From Colias croceus (lineage: Eukaryota > Arthropoda > Insecta > Lepidoptera > Pieridae): a stretch of DNA of 64,000 nt. Of this stretch, positions 44,392-56,385 are shown in pieces. The position numbers and the translations under genes were made by a program. The notes beneath the pieces were generated by a model that was not told the origin of the DNA, searched no databases, and saw nothing but the letters and a program-made list of their open reading frames with translations. The stretch lies in assembly GCF_905220415.1 (NCBI RefSeq), contig NC_059551.1, positions 940,001-1,004,000 of the forward strand, given 5' to 3'. The stretch's first letter is position 1; every line of letters begins with the position of its first letter.

Positions 44392-46778
44392 TTAAACAAT
44401 TTTGCATTCTCAATATTATAACGTTTAGCTAAAGACTCAATATAAGATTTCTGACTTAACGTTAGGATATTACTTTGATTATACATATATTCAATCTCAA
44501 TACCAATGTAGTTTTTAACTATACCAATATCTTTCATTTTAAACTTTTCAGACAATTTAATTTTTATATCAGCACTGACTTTTTCATTTTCACAGCATAT
44601 TAATAAATCATCAACAAATAAAAGAATATAAACAGTTAAGTTGTTCTCCCTTCTTACATACAAACAATAGTCATATTTACTTCTGTAAAAATCTAGATTA
44701 GTTAAGTAATCATTAAAACATTCATACCAAGCACGGGGACTTTCTTTTAAACCATACAATGATTTATTTAGTTTATAAACTTTATCAGTTCTATTTTCAT
44801 AACCAATTGGTTGCTTTACATAAACTTCAGATAATACTCTACCATTTAGGAATGCTGTTTCAACATCCATTTGATGAATGACTAAAGAATTTTGACAACA
44901 ATAAGATAATAGTAATTTAAGTGTCGGCATTTTAGCAACAGGAGAATAAGTATCATCAATACAATTTGTTTGTTGAAAACCTTTTACTACTAACCTAGCT
45001 TTGTATTCATTTTCACTTTTCTTTTTATACACCCATTTCACATCAATTACCTTTTTGTCCTTAGGAGGTTTGTCAACTAGAGTCCATGTGTTATTTTTCA
45101 TTAAACTGTCCATCTCTTTATCCATTGCTGCTTTCCATTTCATTGCCTCATCACATGTAGTCGCCTCCTGAAAATCAACTGGAGTCAAAGCATCGCAGTA
45201 ATTACTGTATATGCAATAATAACCAAATTCTTCATCAAAACGAAGTGGGGTTTTGACTTGTCTTCTTGATCTTTTATTCTTTTCTTCATTTTTAATTCCT
45301 GCTACACTTGTTTCTTCATTTTCCGAGTGTTTAATTGTATCTCTTTCCTCTTGTGTCTTTTTATCTTCCATTTCCTTTTCTTTTATTTCATATTCAGTAT
45401 AATTTTCATCCTTCCCCTCAAAACCACACAATTTAACATCTTCCTCAATTATATCACAATTTCTAGCAATGATAACTCTGTTGTTAATTAGCACCCTGTA
45501 TCCAGTGTCAGTATAGCCAAGTAAAATTCCAACTTCTGCTTTCTTATCCCATTTAGACCTTCTCCGTTCTTCGGGTATTCTAACAAACACTTTACTTCCA
45601 TACATTCTCAAATTTTTGACAGATGGCTTTCTGTTGAAAAATATTTCATATGGTGTTTTCCTTTCAATAGTATTAGTCAAAGTTCTGTTCTTAAGATGAG
45701 CAGCTGTTTTAATTATTTCTGGCCACCATCTTCTTTCTACCTTTGCTTCTGATAAAAGACATCTACCCATATCCATTAATGTACGATTGTATCTCTCTGC
45801 CGTTCCATTTAATTGATGAACATATGCTGGACAGGGTTTTATTATAATTCCTTTCTCTTTTGCGAACTGAAAAACTCTTGCATTCATGTATTCCTTCCCA
45901 TTGTCACATCGCAGTTCCTTTATCATTTTTCCTGTCAAGTTCTGTACCTCATTAACATATTGCACCAAGTAGTCAAAAACCTCATCCTTTGATCTGATGC
46001 AATAAACTTTAACTAATTTGCTGTAATCATCTATAAAGCTCAAAAAATATTTTTCTCCGTTATATCCTGTAGTCTGATGTGGCCCATTTAAATCAGTATG
46101 AACAATCTCTAATATCTCCTCTGCTTTTCGTCTATTATTATGAAATGGTAAATTATGCATTTTATTTTCAATACATATTGCACATTTTAAATATTCACTT
46201 TCAATCTCTTTAGGTAATCCATCTAATGATTCATTTTTACACATTAATTCCAAACTTTTAAAATTAATATGGCCCATAGTACGATGTAGTTTTTCTTTTA
46301 CAGTCATATCTTTTTTACTCATATTTGCTTCTGATATTTCTTCATACATGTAACTTTTCATCTTGTACAGTCTTTCTTCCTTAAATGCAATTGCTATGAC
46401 CTTTCCATAATTGTTGTAAATTTTTGACAATCTCCCCTTTGAACTAATTGAGTATTTATCAGTAATTTTAGAATAACTTAATAAATTTGCCTTCATTTCT
46501 TTTACATAAAAAACATTTTTAAGAGTCACTTCAATTTTTTGTCCATAGACTAGGAAATAAGTTTTAATATTACCAATTTTTGTAGCTTCTAATATTGTTC
46601 CGTCACCAATTTTAACTTTAACAGGCTTATTCAATATCTCACATGAATTGAAGTACTCATCAGTATTAATAATATGGTCTGTGCATCCACTGTCTAGTAA
46701 CCAATTTATTTGACCTTTCTTTAGCTTATCATTCTCCGTTGTTGTGTAAGTATTATTAACGATAGTAGTATGAAAACG
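44382..46778 (-). pseudogene. pol: copia pol: protease, integrase, reverse transcriptase
   Basis: The frame opens at 46778, in a different phase from gag. First comes protease with the active-site DSGCTDHI (about 46670-46695), upstream of the first ATG at 46634. Numbered from that Met: the integrase zinc region H117-H122-C151-C154, integrase core D181, D244 and E280 (HTDLNGP, LRCDNGKEY, NGTAERYN), a charged linker to about residue 460, and reverse transcriptase with HQMDVETAFLNG (D590) and FVDD at 673-676. It stops at 44382, just short of RNase H. The product would be cut by its own protease, copy the RNA, and insert the DNA. The entry from gag and the exit to RNase H each need one extra base. 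Confidence 0.93.
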
Positions 46779-47611
46779 TTACCTTGACTGTCTTGAGCAT
46801 TACGGTGATAATGTCCTGGGCCTCGTCCTCTGTTACTATATGAACCACGTCCTCTGTTATTATATGAACCATGTCCTCTGTTATTATATGAACCATTTCC
46901 ACGAAAATTAGAAAAACCACGTCCTCGACCACGGTTTACATATCCAGATTTACAGTCTTTTCTTAGGTGACCAGGTTTCCCACAGCTATAACAATAATAT
47001 GATGGTTTGGCGTCAGCTTTAAAAGCATTTGATGTATCATTAGACGTTTCGCTCACATTTTCCGTATTTTTCACTTTTATTTTACTCTTTAAATAATCAA
47101 CTGTTCTTTCACGCTCTGGCAAGACATCAATTAAATCACCTATATAGCTGTAACTTGCTGGTAATGCTTTTAACATATAGTTAAGTTTTTCTATTTCTGA
47201 TACCGTTGCACCTGCTTGTTTCAACTCATTTACAGACTTTTCAAAATCATCGAAAAAAAGAGACACTTCAGAATAATTTTTCAATTTAATATTTTCGAGG
47301 TTATGTCGACAAACTATTTGTAACGCTGTTGATTTCTTAAGATACATCTCGTCGAATTTTTGTATAATTCCGTAGGCTGAATCGATTTCACTTATATATT
47401 CCAACTGCTTGTTGGTTATTGCACTATAAATGTAATTTGTTGCTTGGACATCTTTGTCGTCCCACTCATCGCTGTCGGTTGCTTTTTTCGCTCGCATTAC
47501 AACATCTTTGCACTTTTTGAACTGTAGAAATTTTAATATTCGTATTTTCCAATTACTGTATTCCGTACCGTCGAAAATTGGAATATTGATATCATTACTT
47601 TTGGTCGCCAT
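46721..47611 (-). CDS. gag: copia gag (capsid/nucleocapsid)
   Basis: 296 codons from ATG at 47609-47611, which is the first ATG after a leader of about 100 bases. The N-terminal part (IPIFDGTEYSNWKIRILKFL, then LNYMLKALPASY) is the UBN2-type gag domain of copia elements. A zinc knuckle CYSCGKPGHLRKDC (residues 207-220) would bind the RNA. Then follows an Arg-Gly-rich tail (about 226-270) made of 8-residue repeats of the form GSYNNRGR. The last 20 or so residues (FILLSLIILTQQRRMIS) look out of frame, and the reading most likely should continue into protease instead, with the break at 46773-46776. Confidence 0.93.
   Translation of the reverse strand: MATKSNDINIPIFDGTEYSNWKIRILKFLQFKKCKDVVMRAKKATDSDEWDDKDVQATNYIYSAITNKQLEYISEIDSAYGIIQKFDEMYLKKSTALQIVCRHNLENIKLKNYSEVSLFFDDFEKSVNELKQAGATVSEIEKLNYMLKALPASYSYIGDLIDVLPERERTVDYLKSKIKVKNTENVSETSNDTSNAFKADAKPSYYCYSCGKPGHLRKDCKSGYVNRGRGRGFSNFRGNGSYNNRGHGSYNNRGRGSYSNRGRGPGHYHRNAQDSQGNVFILLSLIILTQQRRMIS
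46826..46900 (-). repeat. 24-bp tandem repeat coding for gag RG tail
   Basis: Three copies of a 24-bp unit (TATATGAACCA.GTCCTCTG on the plus strand) encode repeats of the form GSYNNRG(R/H). Repeat number could vary between copies of the element. Confidence 0.85.
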
Positions 47612-47702
47612 TTTTTTCCTTTGTTCTTGTTCGTATTCGTTTTAAAATTCTTCTTACTTTCTGTAGTTCTCGTTATAGTTATTTTCGAAATTTTTGAACC
47701 AC

Positions 47703-47714
47703 GCTCTGCTACCA
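47703..47714 (-). promoter_or_regulatory. Primer-binding site, initiator tRNA-Met
   Basis: TGGTAGCAGAGC on the element's strand directly follows the 5' LTR. It is complementary to the 3' end (GCTCTGCTACCA) of insect initiator tRNA-Met, the primer of many Ty1/copia elements. Confidence 0.85.
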
Positions 47715-47895
47715 TGTTAATTTATATTGAGAATTAAACACCATGTTATAACTTCACTTGACTTTATTATTTAAAAGAACAGTTTACAGTTTTTCATATT
47801 TTACATTGCTAGCCGGCATCAGCCATCTTGGCCACGCGAAAACCACAGAGAATACTATACAGTGTTGCCAATATAAATGTACTCTTATTCCAACA
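47715..47895 (-). repeat. 5' LTR of the copia element
   Basis: 181 bp, TG..CA, the same as the LTR at 43368-43548. It would carry the promoter of the element. The target duplication CTACC follows at 47896-47900. Confidence 0.95.
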
Positions 47896-47900
47896 CTACC

Positions 47901-48834
47901 TACCAACCTATACCTATACCTGCACACCAAAAGACCCTAACTCATATTCCATACCCAACCTTTGAATCAAGATGCCATCGGGAATGTATAACAAAATCTC
48001 CATTGTACCTTGTTTTGCGCTGCGACGGCGCGGCCACATAGTGACCGCGGCGCCGCGCATGCGCCCTCGCACGAATAGCAAATACCACGCCGTGTGCGGC
48101 CTGCTATCTGTGTATCGATGGACGCAGGAGGAAATAAAACTTTCTTTTTAGGAAAATATATTTGTTTACGTTTGTAAAACAGATGTGATGATGATGAGGT
48201 GGTTGTTGGCATTTTCAATCACAATTACCTGATGAATTGCAACCATGTGTCCTATATGTATAAGTATTAAGTTCAAAATATATTAAGCTTTTAGGCGACG
48301 TATAGTGCTTAAGGTTTTTTGTTTCATGTATCTAGAAGCTTTAAATTAATTATCTCTAGTAACACAGGTGTTTTAATTTCCTAGTCACACTGAAAACTAT
48401 CATTTTAGGTATAATAGTAATCAATAATAATAATGAGATGTTAGTTTAAAACACGACAAAAAAAAATGTTAATCCGTAAGGAATATTCTAAAAATATTTT
48501 TCTGTAAAAATCTATGAAACCAGATCTCAATAAAAAACGACGTGCGTGCGTCCCATACATTAGAACTATAAAAATACGATAGAAGTAATACCAATTACTG
48601 TATATTTGCAATTTATTACGCCTTCACGGCTATACCATCTTTATGGATGAATATAAATGTTTCAAACGAGTAAATTGAATTTCCACAGTTTATTAAAATT
48701 AATAGGAGACAATAAAAAATAATTATGAAATTTCATCCTTTTGCCATCAATTTTATTTTAAAGAATACCTATAGTCGTCAAATATTTAACCCAATTTATT
48801 TTAAAAACACTTAAAAATCAACATCTATATTATA
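47901..48834. other. No gene supported; GC-rich patch
   Basis: A GC-rich patch at 48010-48110 (TGCGACGGCGCGGCC, CGCGGCGCCGCGCATGCGCC) is bounded by AT-rich DNA. An 83-codon minus-strand frame over it has no recognisable motif. Confidence 0.4.
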
Positions 48835-49005
48835 CTAGCAAACCGGGCGAACTCCGTTTCGCCACCAGAGACACCTTTTCTTTGCTATAATCCTCACGAA
48901 GCCCGAGACCTTTCCAACGAATGCAAAACCGTGGAAATCGGTTGTTGCGTTCTGGAGTTATAGCGTCAGGAAGGAAAACCCGACTTATTTTTATACTATA
49001 GTAGA
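48835..49005 (-). mobile_element. Non-autonomous Helitron, 'TCGGG' family
   Basis: The reverse-strand copy of the family at 5707-5874: in reverse it begins TCTACTATAGTATAAAAAT and ends CCCGGTTTGCTAG, with A at 48834 on the plus strand. Both copies keep the block GGAAATCGG..GGTTTTGC in mirror orientation. Confidence 0.85.
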
Positions 49006-49648
49006 TGGATGTTGGTATAATTCTATATAGGTATAACTCTTTGTCCTACTATTTCTAGTATCAATCTCACAACAAAAGAGACTATCCACATTGTACAAAT
49101 TCCATTATCAACACATTCAATCACGAGACCATTTCATTCCGATCGAATGTAGGTACGAGCTCAAAACAATTGTCTCAAGCCGCGTCAAACCATTTAAAGC
49201 ACTTCCACATTCCAGCATTAAAGCACTTAACGCTTGATTTACAGATACCGGAGCGATTAAGCACCAACAAAATGGTTATTATTACGAAATCGTAACATTG
49301 TTCGAGCGGATAGCGTTCATTGTGTAGCAGAAATAGCGCTGCGTTACAAAATCCACGGCGTTACCATAAAGCGCTTTATGGCTGGACGTAGATGGCGATC
49401 GCCTTACATGGTGTGGGGGTTATACATGGTATTTCTGTGCGCATGCGCTTTGTTTCTTTACTTACATATATTAGGGTACTATCCTTGGATGTGGACAGTC
49501 CACCTTTAACATTAAAGGCATGTTTCAGAATGTCCACGGTAATTGTTTCGAGGATAAATTTAATGTCTTCTCAAATCGTTTATAACAGAACTGTTTTAGC
49601 ATTCACCCTAACATAGACCCTAGCAACATATTACGACTTTAAACAATG
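49006..49648. other. No gene seen
   Basis: No exon or repeat ends recognised. Short frames only. Confidence 0.45.
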
Positions 49649-49886
49649 CAAATTGCTGACACCATACTAAGAATTCATACTAATACGATCTCTGTCTTCT
49701 CCCCAGTATCATACAATGTTGCCCCACCAATTCTCTATTACCCTTCTCAAATAGTCACAAGTCACAACAAATTGCTGACACCTAAGCATTTAATACTAAT
49801 ACCATCTCTGTCTTCTCCCCACTATCATACAATGTTGCCCCACAAATTCGCTATAACCCTCCTCAAATGGTTACCAACCACCACAA
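49649..49886. repeat. Tandem duplication, 119-bp unit, two copies
   Basis: CAAATTGCTGACACC begins both copies (49649 and 49768). Both continue through ATCTCTGTCTTCTCCCCA, TATCATACAATGTTGCCCCA, and CCTCAAAT or TCTCAAAT. They differ by substitutions and a small deletion in the second copy. A plus-strand frame of 125 codons spans both but contains no recognisable protein. Confidence 0.9.
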
Positions 49887-50162
49887 AAACTCCGATAATA
49901 ATGTTTTACATTACAATACATACTTCATTCCGTGTTCAGCAAAGCATAGGTGTTTTTAACCCCATATCGATGGTAATGGTCTGTCCAATGGTCCGTAACA
50001 GTATAGTCTCGTATGCGATTTAATTGACTCCATTACAGCAAGTTAATTGCAAAATTACATCGCTTTTAAGGCAGAAGAATTGTGGTAAGAACGTATTTTG
50101 CTGCGATTTGTGAATTGTATTGATGGTATGGACGTATCTAGAGGAGAGAATATTATGTCCTA

Positions 50163-50384
50163 TCTTACAAATATTATAAATACGAAAGTTTGTGAGGATG
50201 TGTGTGTGTTTGTTACTCTTTCACGCAAATACTACTGAACCGATTACAATGAAACCGCACACATACAGAGGGTAACTTGGATTAACACATAGGATAGGTT
50301 TTATCCCGAAAATCCCATGGGAACGGTAACTATACGGGTTTTCCTTTGAAAACGCGGGCGATGCCGCCGCGGGCGGAAATCTAG
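50163..50384 (+). mobile_element. Lep1-type Helitron
   Basis: Same subfamily as 7953: GTTTGTGAGGATGTGTGTG, GAACCGATTACAATGAAA, TTTTATCCCGAAAATCCCA, ending GGCGGAAATCTAG before T. The 5' start is slightly mutated (TCTTACAAATATT) and the hairpin is extended to GCGATGCCGCCGCGGGCGG. Confidence 0.85.
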
Positions 50385-52875
50385 TTAGATCATAAAACAA
50401 AGAAAAAAATGTGTAAAAAAAAATGTTAACGGTTAATATTTGTTTACTGCGGCCATAGTCCTTTTTTGTAATTTACACATGAATCCATGCAAACAAAAAA
50501 CTAATTAGAATCTTTACAAGTAAAGCATTCTAATCACAATTCATTTATCATATTATTTTACATTATGCAAAATTTCATCAACATGCCATCCCCCTTAACG
50601 TGTGAAATTACACAAACAAACACCTATACACAATATCCTAACGAAGTATATTATATCACTAGGGATTTCTTATAGGACAATGTATGCCTCCCGGAGAGCC
50701 CCGCTGCGCCACTCGTGTCCTCTCACATCAATTTACTTCCCTTATTATATTTTATTTATATGGCTTTCCAAATAGACACGGTTGGTGACGTTGAATTAAT
50801 CGAAATGGGAGGATAGTGATTTATTTGATTAATTTGTAACAATAAATACTAATATAAAAGATGGGCTTGAGCTCTGTTCAAAATGATAATATTATTAAAA
50901 TCTTGAGAGATTGATAGGTTAACGTTTAAACTATATTAAACTTGTAATAAAGGAACTAGTATTGTATTTTGTGCATTATTGAATAGTCAATGCATCTGAA
51001 AAAGCTTACTAAATTATTTTACCTATAACAATATAAATAAAGATTGGTTGAGACTTGAGAAACATCAATCTGCTAATTTTCCAAATAAAACCATCAATCT
51101 GCTAGGTTTCAGAAATATGTGTAAACCCTTATGCCCTCGATTGCCTGTATCATATTTCCCTTTAATTTATTTCACAAACCTTCGAATAAGAAACGCAAGG
51201 TTGATGTGAGGTATGACACAGCATTAAAAGTGTTTAATATTATGACTCAATTAAATTATTTAAATAATATTAATTTTAGTAGATAATAATTGCTCAGATT
51301 ATTTACTACTTGAAGTTTAAAGTCTGAACAGAACTACTTACGAAATTAATTTATGGTTCACTTCTTTCACAGATGGTTGAACGTTAACAAACTTAACAAA
51401 ACATCACCAGACAAAATTTTTTAGTGAACACAGATGAGCAAAATTATATTGAAAGATGGAATGAGAAAAACGTAAACTTTCAGGAAAGGCTATTAAATGA
51501 ACCTCAGTCATTTATGTTAACGTCAGTTACAAACAATCAAAATAACACGAAGTAGAAAAAAAAGTCTTATAAGACACCACATTACTCGACAAGCAAACGC
51601 CCTAATAAATTTCTCAAAAGAAAAACCAAACCGCAAATTCCTCACCCTGTCCTTGGTGCAAGAATTTAGAAGGTAAGCCTACCGTATCCGCGATGCCGGC
51701 CACCACAACACTTGCATATAACATAATCACAATTTGATTACAAATTCAAATTAGCTTTGATTTATCATCGACCACCTGAATGCTGCTGTCACGATTAAAT
51801 TAGTCTTGGGCTTGCCGTGCGATGTTGTTTAGAATGTGCTGACTTTTGTTGCCCTTATTGCTATGTGCTGCAATATTGGTTTTAAACATTGTCGTTGATT
51901 ATTGTAGTTATGGTCTATGTTATAATGAATTAATAGTGTTTTAGTTATAAGTAAAAATTTGTAGTTGTATTTGTGATCAAACGTATTTTCAATTATTGAT
52001 AAGAGCAGAATCTGTTAAACAGTAAAAAATTATCTTGCTGGAAGGGAAGTAAAAGCAGAATAACAAGCACCTTTTTGTGACTATAATAGAAGTAGGCTAT
52101 TTAGCAATGTGTATTTAAAAATTATTTAAAACAGGTGATACAGACTATACTTCAAAAACAGCAAAAAAAACACAGATCTCACTCAGCACACCGATTACAG
52201 AACACCGGTAACATACACGACACAAGAGCGCCCAGAGCGTTTCCTAAACGTCCTCAATTCAAACCGCGTCTAGTCTAGCATTAAGCTATAAACGTAAATG
52301 CAGTACCACAGCACTCTTAGCCCAGGGCTGATTGCAGATGCCGACATCGCTCGAGGCCCTGCATTAAGTGAAAAACCAAATTGACCAATACGCATCGATT
52401 CGCTGAAATTATCCGGACATACCGCATTCGTATAATCAATCACCATTAAGTTTTATTAACGCCGATGGAGACGAATCCATGTGACTATAATGATATGACG
52501 ATGCGAAGAAAGTTCGTAATGGCGTTCGTGTCATTTGCGAGGAGCAGGGGACGTGTTGTCCAACCTGTTTATTATAGTGCTTTTTATGGAATGAGGCATA
52601 AATGATAAGATGTACGTCATCGTGCTAAAAATAGCTAATTTTCTAAATGTCTTTGATATCTTAATATAGAATAGTCGTGTGAAAAAAACAAAGGTTAATT
52701 TTACAGATAACAATATAACTACACACTACACTGCTTTAGAGTTTATGTTCGATGCAATCACACCAGTACGACTGTAGACGGTAACACGTTCATATGGGCC
52801 GTAGTTTTAAGATCTTTTAACTACATATATTGCTGCCTGAATAAAAAGCTTGAACGATGTCAAGGGACATCCGGA
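50385..52875. other. No gene seen
   Basis: About 2.5 kb of AT-rich DNA. CATCAATCTGCTA occurs twice near 51063 and 51090. Nothing else stands out. Confidence 0.45.
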
Positions 52876-53028
52876 TGGAACGAAGTGTTAAGTTAGAGAG
52901 AGACAGACTGAGAACCACGCGCACGCCGCACGGCTTACAACTCTAGCAAAAAGTGTCGTGACAAATTTTCGTAAGAATTTTTTCCGTCTAGCCCCCTTTA
53001 ACAAGGCGCAATAAGGAACTTCGTTCCA
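52876..53028. mobile_element. Short MITE-like repeat
   Basis: TGGAACGAAGT (52876-52886) and its exact reverse complement ACTTCGTTCCA (53018-53028) bound a 153-bp segment with GTTAGAGAGAGACAGACTGA and AAAGTGTCGTGACAAATTTT. I recognise this as a repeat found across Lepidoptera. No target duplication is evident. Confidence 0.6.
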
Positions 53029-53725
53029 ATAAATACTAGAATCAAAACCGCCAACTACTTACAAATTACAATCATCACCAATTCAAAAGACACACGCCTT
53101 AACAGACAAAACGACCAACGTTTTACCACTTCCCGCCCAACGGGACGACACATTAAAATCAAACTCCCATTGCACATTACAATCAATCATAATTTAATAA
53201 ACGACGTCCATCCTCTCCACCCATCGCAGCATCCTGCTGCAATCACCACAATTGGAGCGAATGGAGACAATAACACTATTATATACCTACCCGCATGTGA
53301 CAATTGAACGCCGGCCATCGGTTGACCTTAGAGATTTTGTTGTCTTTAATTTACTTAATAATTCAATCGATACACCACTGTGCCTTACTTGACGTACTAT
53401 AAATGATACACACTATACAGACTCACTATAAATAAATTGAATACACAATAAATACGCTACGTACAACAATAAATTTTCTAGCCTATTGGCTCTATTGAGC
53501 CAAAACGAATCTACTACCTATTTCTTATCTAGCGATGTAGATAGAAGTCACAAGTCATCTTAAAACTCAAACCGAATTAAAATATACTACATATTTAACT
53601 TTACAACAATTCATACTGCACTCAAACTCATACTCAGAAAAGTTAGAGCAAAATTAAACCATCACATCACACTTCCTAACTTTGTACCACCGATCTACAT
53701 GCAACGCTATTAATGATTCTTCTAA
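53029..53725. other. No gene seen
   Basis: AT-rich, with no recognised structure. Confidence 0.45.
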
Positions 53726-53926
53726 TCTATACTAATATTATAAAGCTAAAGAGCTTGTTTGTTTGTTTGAACGCGCTAATCTCAGGAACTGCTGGTCCGA
53801 TTTGAAAAATTCTTTCGGTGTTAGATAGTCCATTTATCAAGGAAGGCTATAGGCTAAGACCAACTATCATCACGCTAAGACCAACAGGAGTGGAGCACTG
53901 CGGGTAAAACCGCAGAGCACAGCTAG
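53726..53926 (+). mobile_element. Non-autonomous Helitron, 'GAAGAG' family
   Basis: It begins TCTATACTAATATTATAAAG after A and ends CAGAGCACAGCTAG before T. The middle CGCTAATCTCAGGAACTGCT and GATTTGAAAAATTCTTTC match 37314 and 4951. It has a small internal duplication (CTAAGACCAACTATCATCACG before CTAAGACCAACAGGAG). It is non-coding. Confidence 0.88.
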
Positions 53927-55258
53927 TAATGCATATTATTACTTGAATCATTGGTTATCAAGTAGCCGGTAGCCAGGGTCCCCGTTCGTCCATCATGATG
54001 ATGAAGACAGTCTCAATTGAAATTAAATTGGCCCGTCTCATTGGTAATTGGTTACATCGATGAAATCTGACGTCGCTATAATTTTATTACGACTACTACA
54101 TGATGGTAATGTTCGAGTGAATTCAAAAGGTACAGTTAAATTAACTGTACTTATTCATTTAACTATTTATATGTTTGAAACTTGTGGTCATTCTTTTAGA
54201 CAACTTTCCGTATTTACTTCACAAATTCATTGTTTACGTTATATTGTTTTTAGTACAAATCTTCAACATCAGAACATCAGAAGTCGTTTAGTGCGTGCAA
54301 AGATTACAATATTTTCCAAGACGACATTTAGTATACCATAAATTCGTACAGAGCATTAATAAATTGTACTCGATGATTTTTTAAATAACGTCAAGTCTGA
54401 AGTCCATAAAAATTCTTCAACGCAAGTAAAACGTTACCGTCAATAGGTATTGAGGGTAACGTTTTACTCAAAATTCGCAACTCATACGTATTGAAATTTA
54501 AAGTTCAAAATCCTCTTTTATTCTTATCTATTCTGTCTCATACATCTTCAATTTGATCATTGAATAAACACAACCAAACATATTTCATTATAACAGATTA
54601 TTAAAAATATTGTACAAACGGTAGCGACGCGGTAAAAATTTTCTCCGGTCCTAAGCATATAATAACATGAGTGATTGATGGTAATCCAACGAAGTAAAAT
54701 TGTTTATTAAAAAGTCGCCGGTAGCCATCCATCACGGCAGATTACTGATATTTCATATATTTTATTAGGTGAATACAAACAAATTGATTTTTGAATACAC
54801 ATCTCATATAACGGAAGTATATTTTACGAAATTATAATTAGTTATAAGGTCTACTACGTTACTCGTATATTGGTGTGTGTTTGTATTTGAGTAATTAAAT
54901 ACATATTACGTTTTCTTTCTGTGTGATATGAAAGTATATTTAATTTTTCCATTGGTTCGCTTTCATTATGTATGACAGAAATAAAACTAGAAGCTCTTTA
55001 CAGTCAGTAGTTAATAAAGATCAAAAATCTTTCGTTCCGAATTAAAGAACATTAAATTAGTTCAACCTTATGCTAATAGAAGCTCACTTATAAAGATTCT
55101 ATAGACACAATATACAATATTAGCAAGAACCGCAAATAGCATTCAGCTAATACCAACGACTCTGTCAAACATCATTAGAAAACCGATACTTGTGAGTAGG
55201 TATAATAAATTATATAATGTCACGTATATAATTAAGAACGGGATTGTAGAATTAATAC
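53927..55258. other. No gene seen
   Basis: A 97-codon plus-strand frame (54048-54341) has no recognisable motif and uses AT-rich codons. The hairpin at 54424 is listed separately. Confidence 0.4.
54424..54469. repeat. 46-nt inverted repeat with a 2-nt centre
   Basis: Arms of 22 nt (AGTAAAACGTTACC.TCAATA) with two mismatches face each other across GG. The centre is too tight for an ordinary RNA loop without opening a few pairs, so a DNA cruciform or protein-binding palindrome is more natural. Confidence 0.85.
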
Positions 55259-55332
55259 CATAGATTAAAGAGAACAAGTACCTAAGTTATCTTCAAACAA
55301 AGGTCTATCGCGCCGCGGCCGTATTGTATGTA
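55259..55332. repeat. Duplicated left end of the TIR element
   Basis: CATAGATTAAAGAGAACAAG and AAGTTATCTTC.A.CAAAGG repeat the first 74 bp or so of the complete element that follows at 55333. This is a tandem partial copy. Confidence 0.75.
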
Positions 55333-55618
55333 CATAGTATAAAGAGAACAAGTAAGTTATCTTCGATCAAAGGTACATCGCGGCGTTTGTATGTACGCGG
55401 AGCGCTTGGCCACGACCCCGTTCGTGTGCGTGCGCAAGCTTGACGCACGCACACAACGCCGCTCGGTTCCTTCTCATGAGGACCGCGACATTGCTGTGAG
55501 CGGTCGGTGTTTGTTTATACAATTATTTAAAATATCAATGTGACATTAACGTCTCGCGAGTACAGGTACCGTGCGCTCGCGCCAGGAGACTTGGCCTACT
55601 TGTTCTCTTTATACTGTG
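55333..55618. mobile_element. Non-autonomous TIR element, second copy
   Basis: Same family as 1295-1779: inverted ends CATAGTATAAAGAGAACAAG and its complement (one mismatch), with the shared interior CAAGCTTGACGCA, ACAACGCCGCTCGG and CGGTCGGTGTTTGTTTATAC. This copy has no retroposon, so it shows the uninterrupted form of about 286 bp. Confidence 0.75.
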
Positions 55619-56385
55619 TTAAAACAAAACAGTTGGGCGCGTTATCCAATTATTATCGTTATCTCATTCCGCAAACAAGACTTGCAAATGAAACCTTGTA
55701 GATTCTAGATTGCTTACACTTCCAATTTATTGAGAGCGAAATGTATCATTGATGTTTAGCGATAAATTGGAACTCTAAATGCATAAGTCTAGAGCTAAAA
55801 GTGCATTTTAGATAAACTTTCCTTTAAGTTTAGTGCTCGAGTTAAATATAAAAAAGAACATTATACTTCTACTTTAGACTTATACGAGATTTTTTTGTAT
55901 GTATACTAATAAATATAACAGAAACATGTGTTTGTAAATTCAATAGTGTCATGCATAATTAATTAATTTAACTCACATAAATCCATAGATTTTTGGAAAT
56001 CCAGCTTATTTCCCTTTACGTACCTGAAACAAAATAATCGAATTATAAATTAAGCTAAATACTAAACTAGCATTAAGAGAAATTTCTTTGTATACTTATA
56101 GTTTTAAGCTTTATCTAAACAAAACTGTCAAATATGTATACGAAAAATAATAAGAAGTGCTTCTTTTTCCATGTATTTCCCTAAGAATGTAATCCCTCTT
56201 GTATCTTTTCCTCCATTATACCGACAAAAGTATTTTATATCAATTTATTCTAAATATTCCATTCATATTCAACACTATCAGAACGAGTCGAAGAATTCCT
56301 AAAATTTCACCTCTGCGCGGGCGCTCATCTAAAATTCCGATTTATATTAACACGATGACAAGTGTCAACATTATGTTGATTCTTA
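55619..56385. other. No gene seen
   Basis: AT-rich, nothing recognised. Confidence 0.45.

Larger units (their letters stand above)
43368..47895 (-). mobile_element. Ty1/copia LTR retrotransposon, 4528 bp
   Basis: The element lies on the minus strand with all parts of the family: identical 181-bp LTRs that begin TG and end CA, exact 5-bp target duplications CTACC (43363-43367 and 47896-47900), a tRNA primer-binding site, gag, pol and a polypurine tract. The domain order protease, integrase, reverse transcriptase, RNase H is that of Ty1/copia and not of Ty3 or BEL. I saw no difference between the LTRs, so insertion is recent. The coding region is split over three frames by two missing bases (near 46773-46776 and 44387-44389), so as read it is not functional by itself. 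Confidence 0.97.

Noticed and set aside
47454..47645. Plus-strand frames across the copia gag region
   Set aside because: They are shadows of gag on the other strand.
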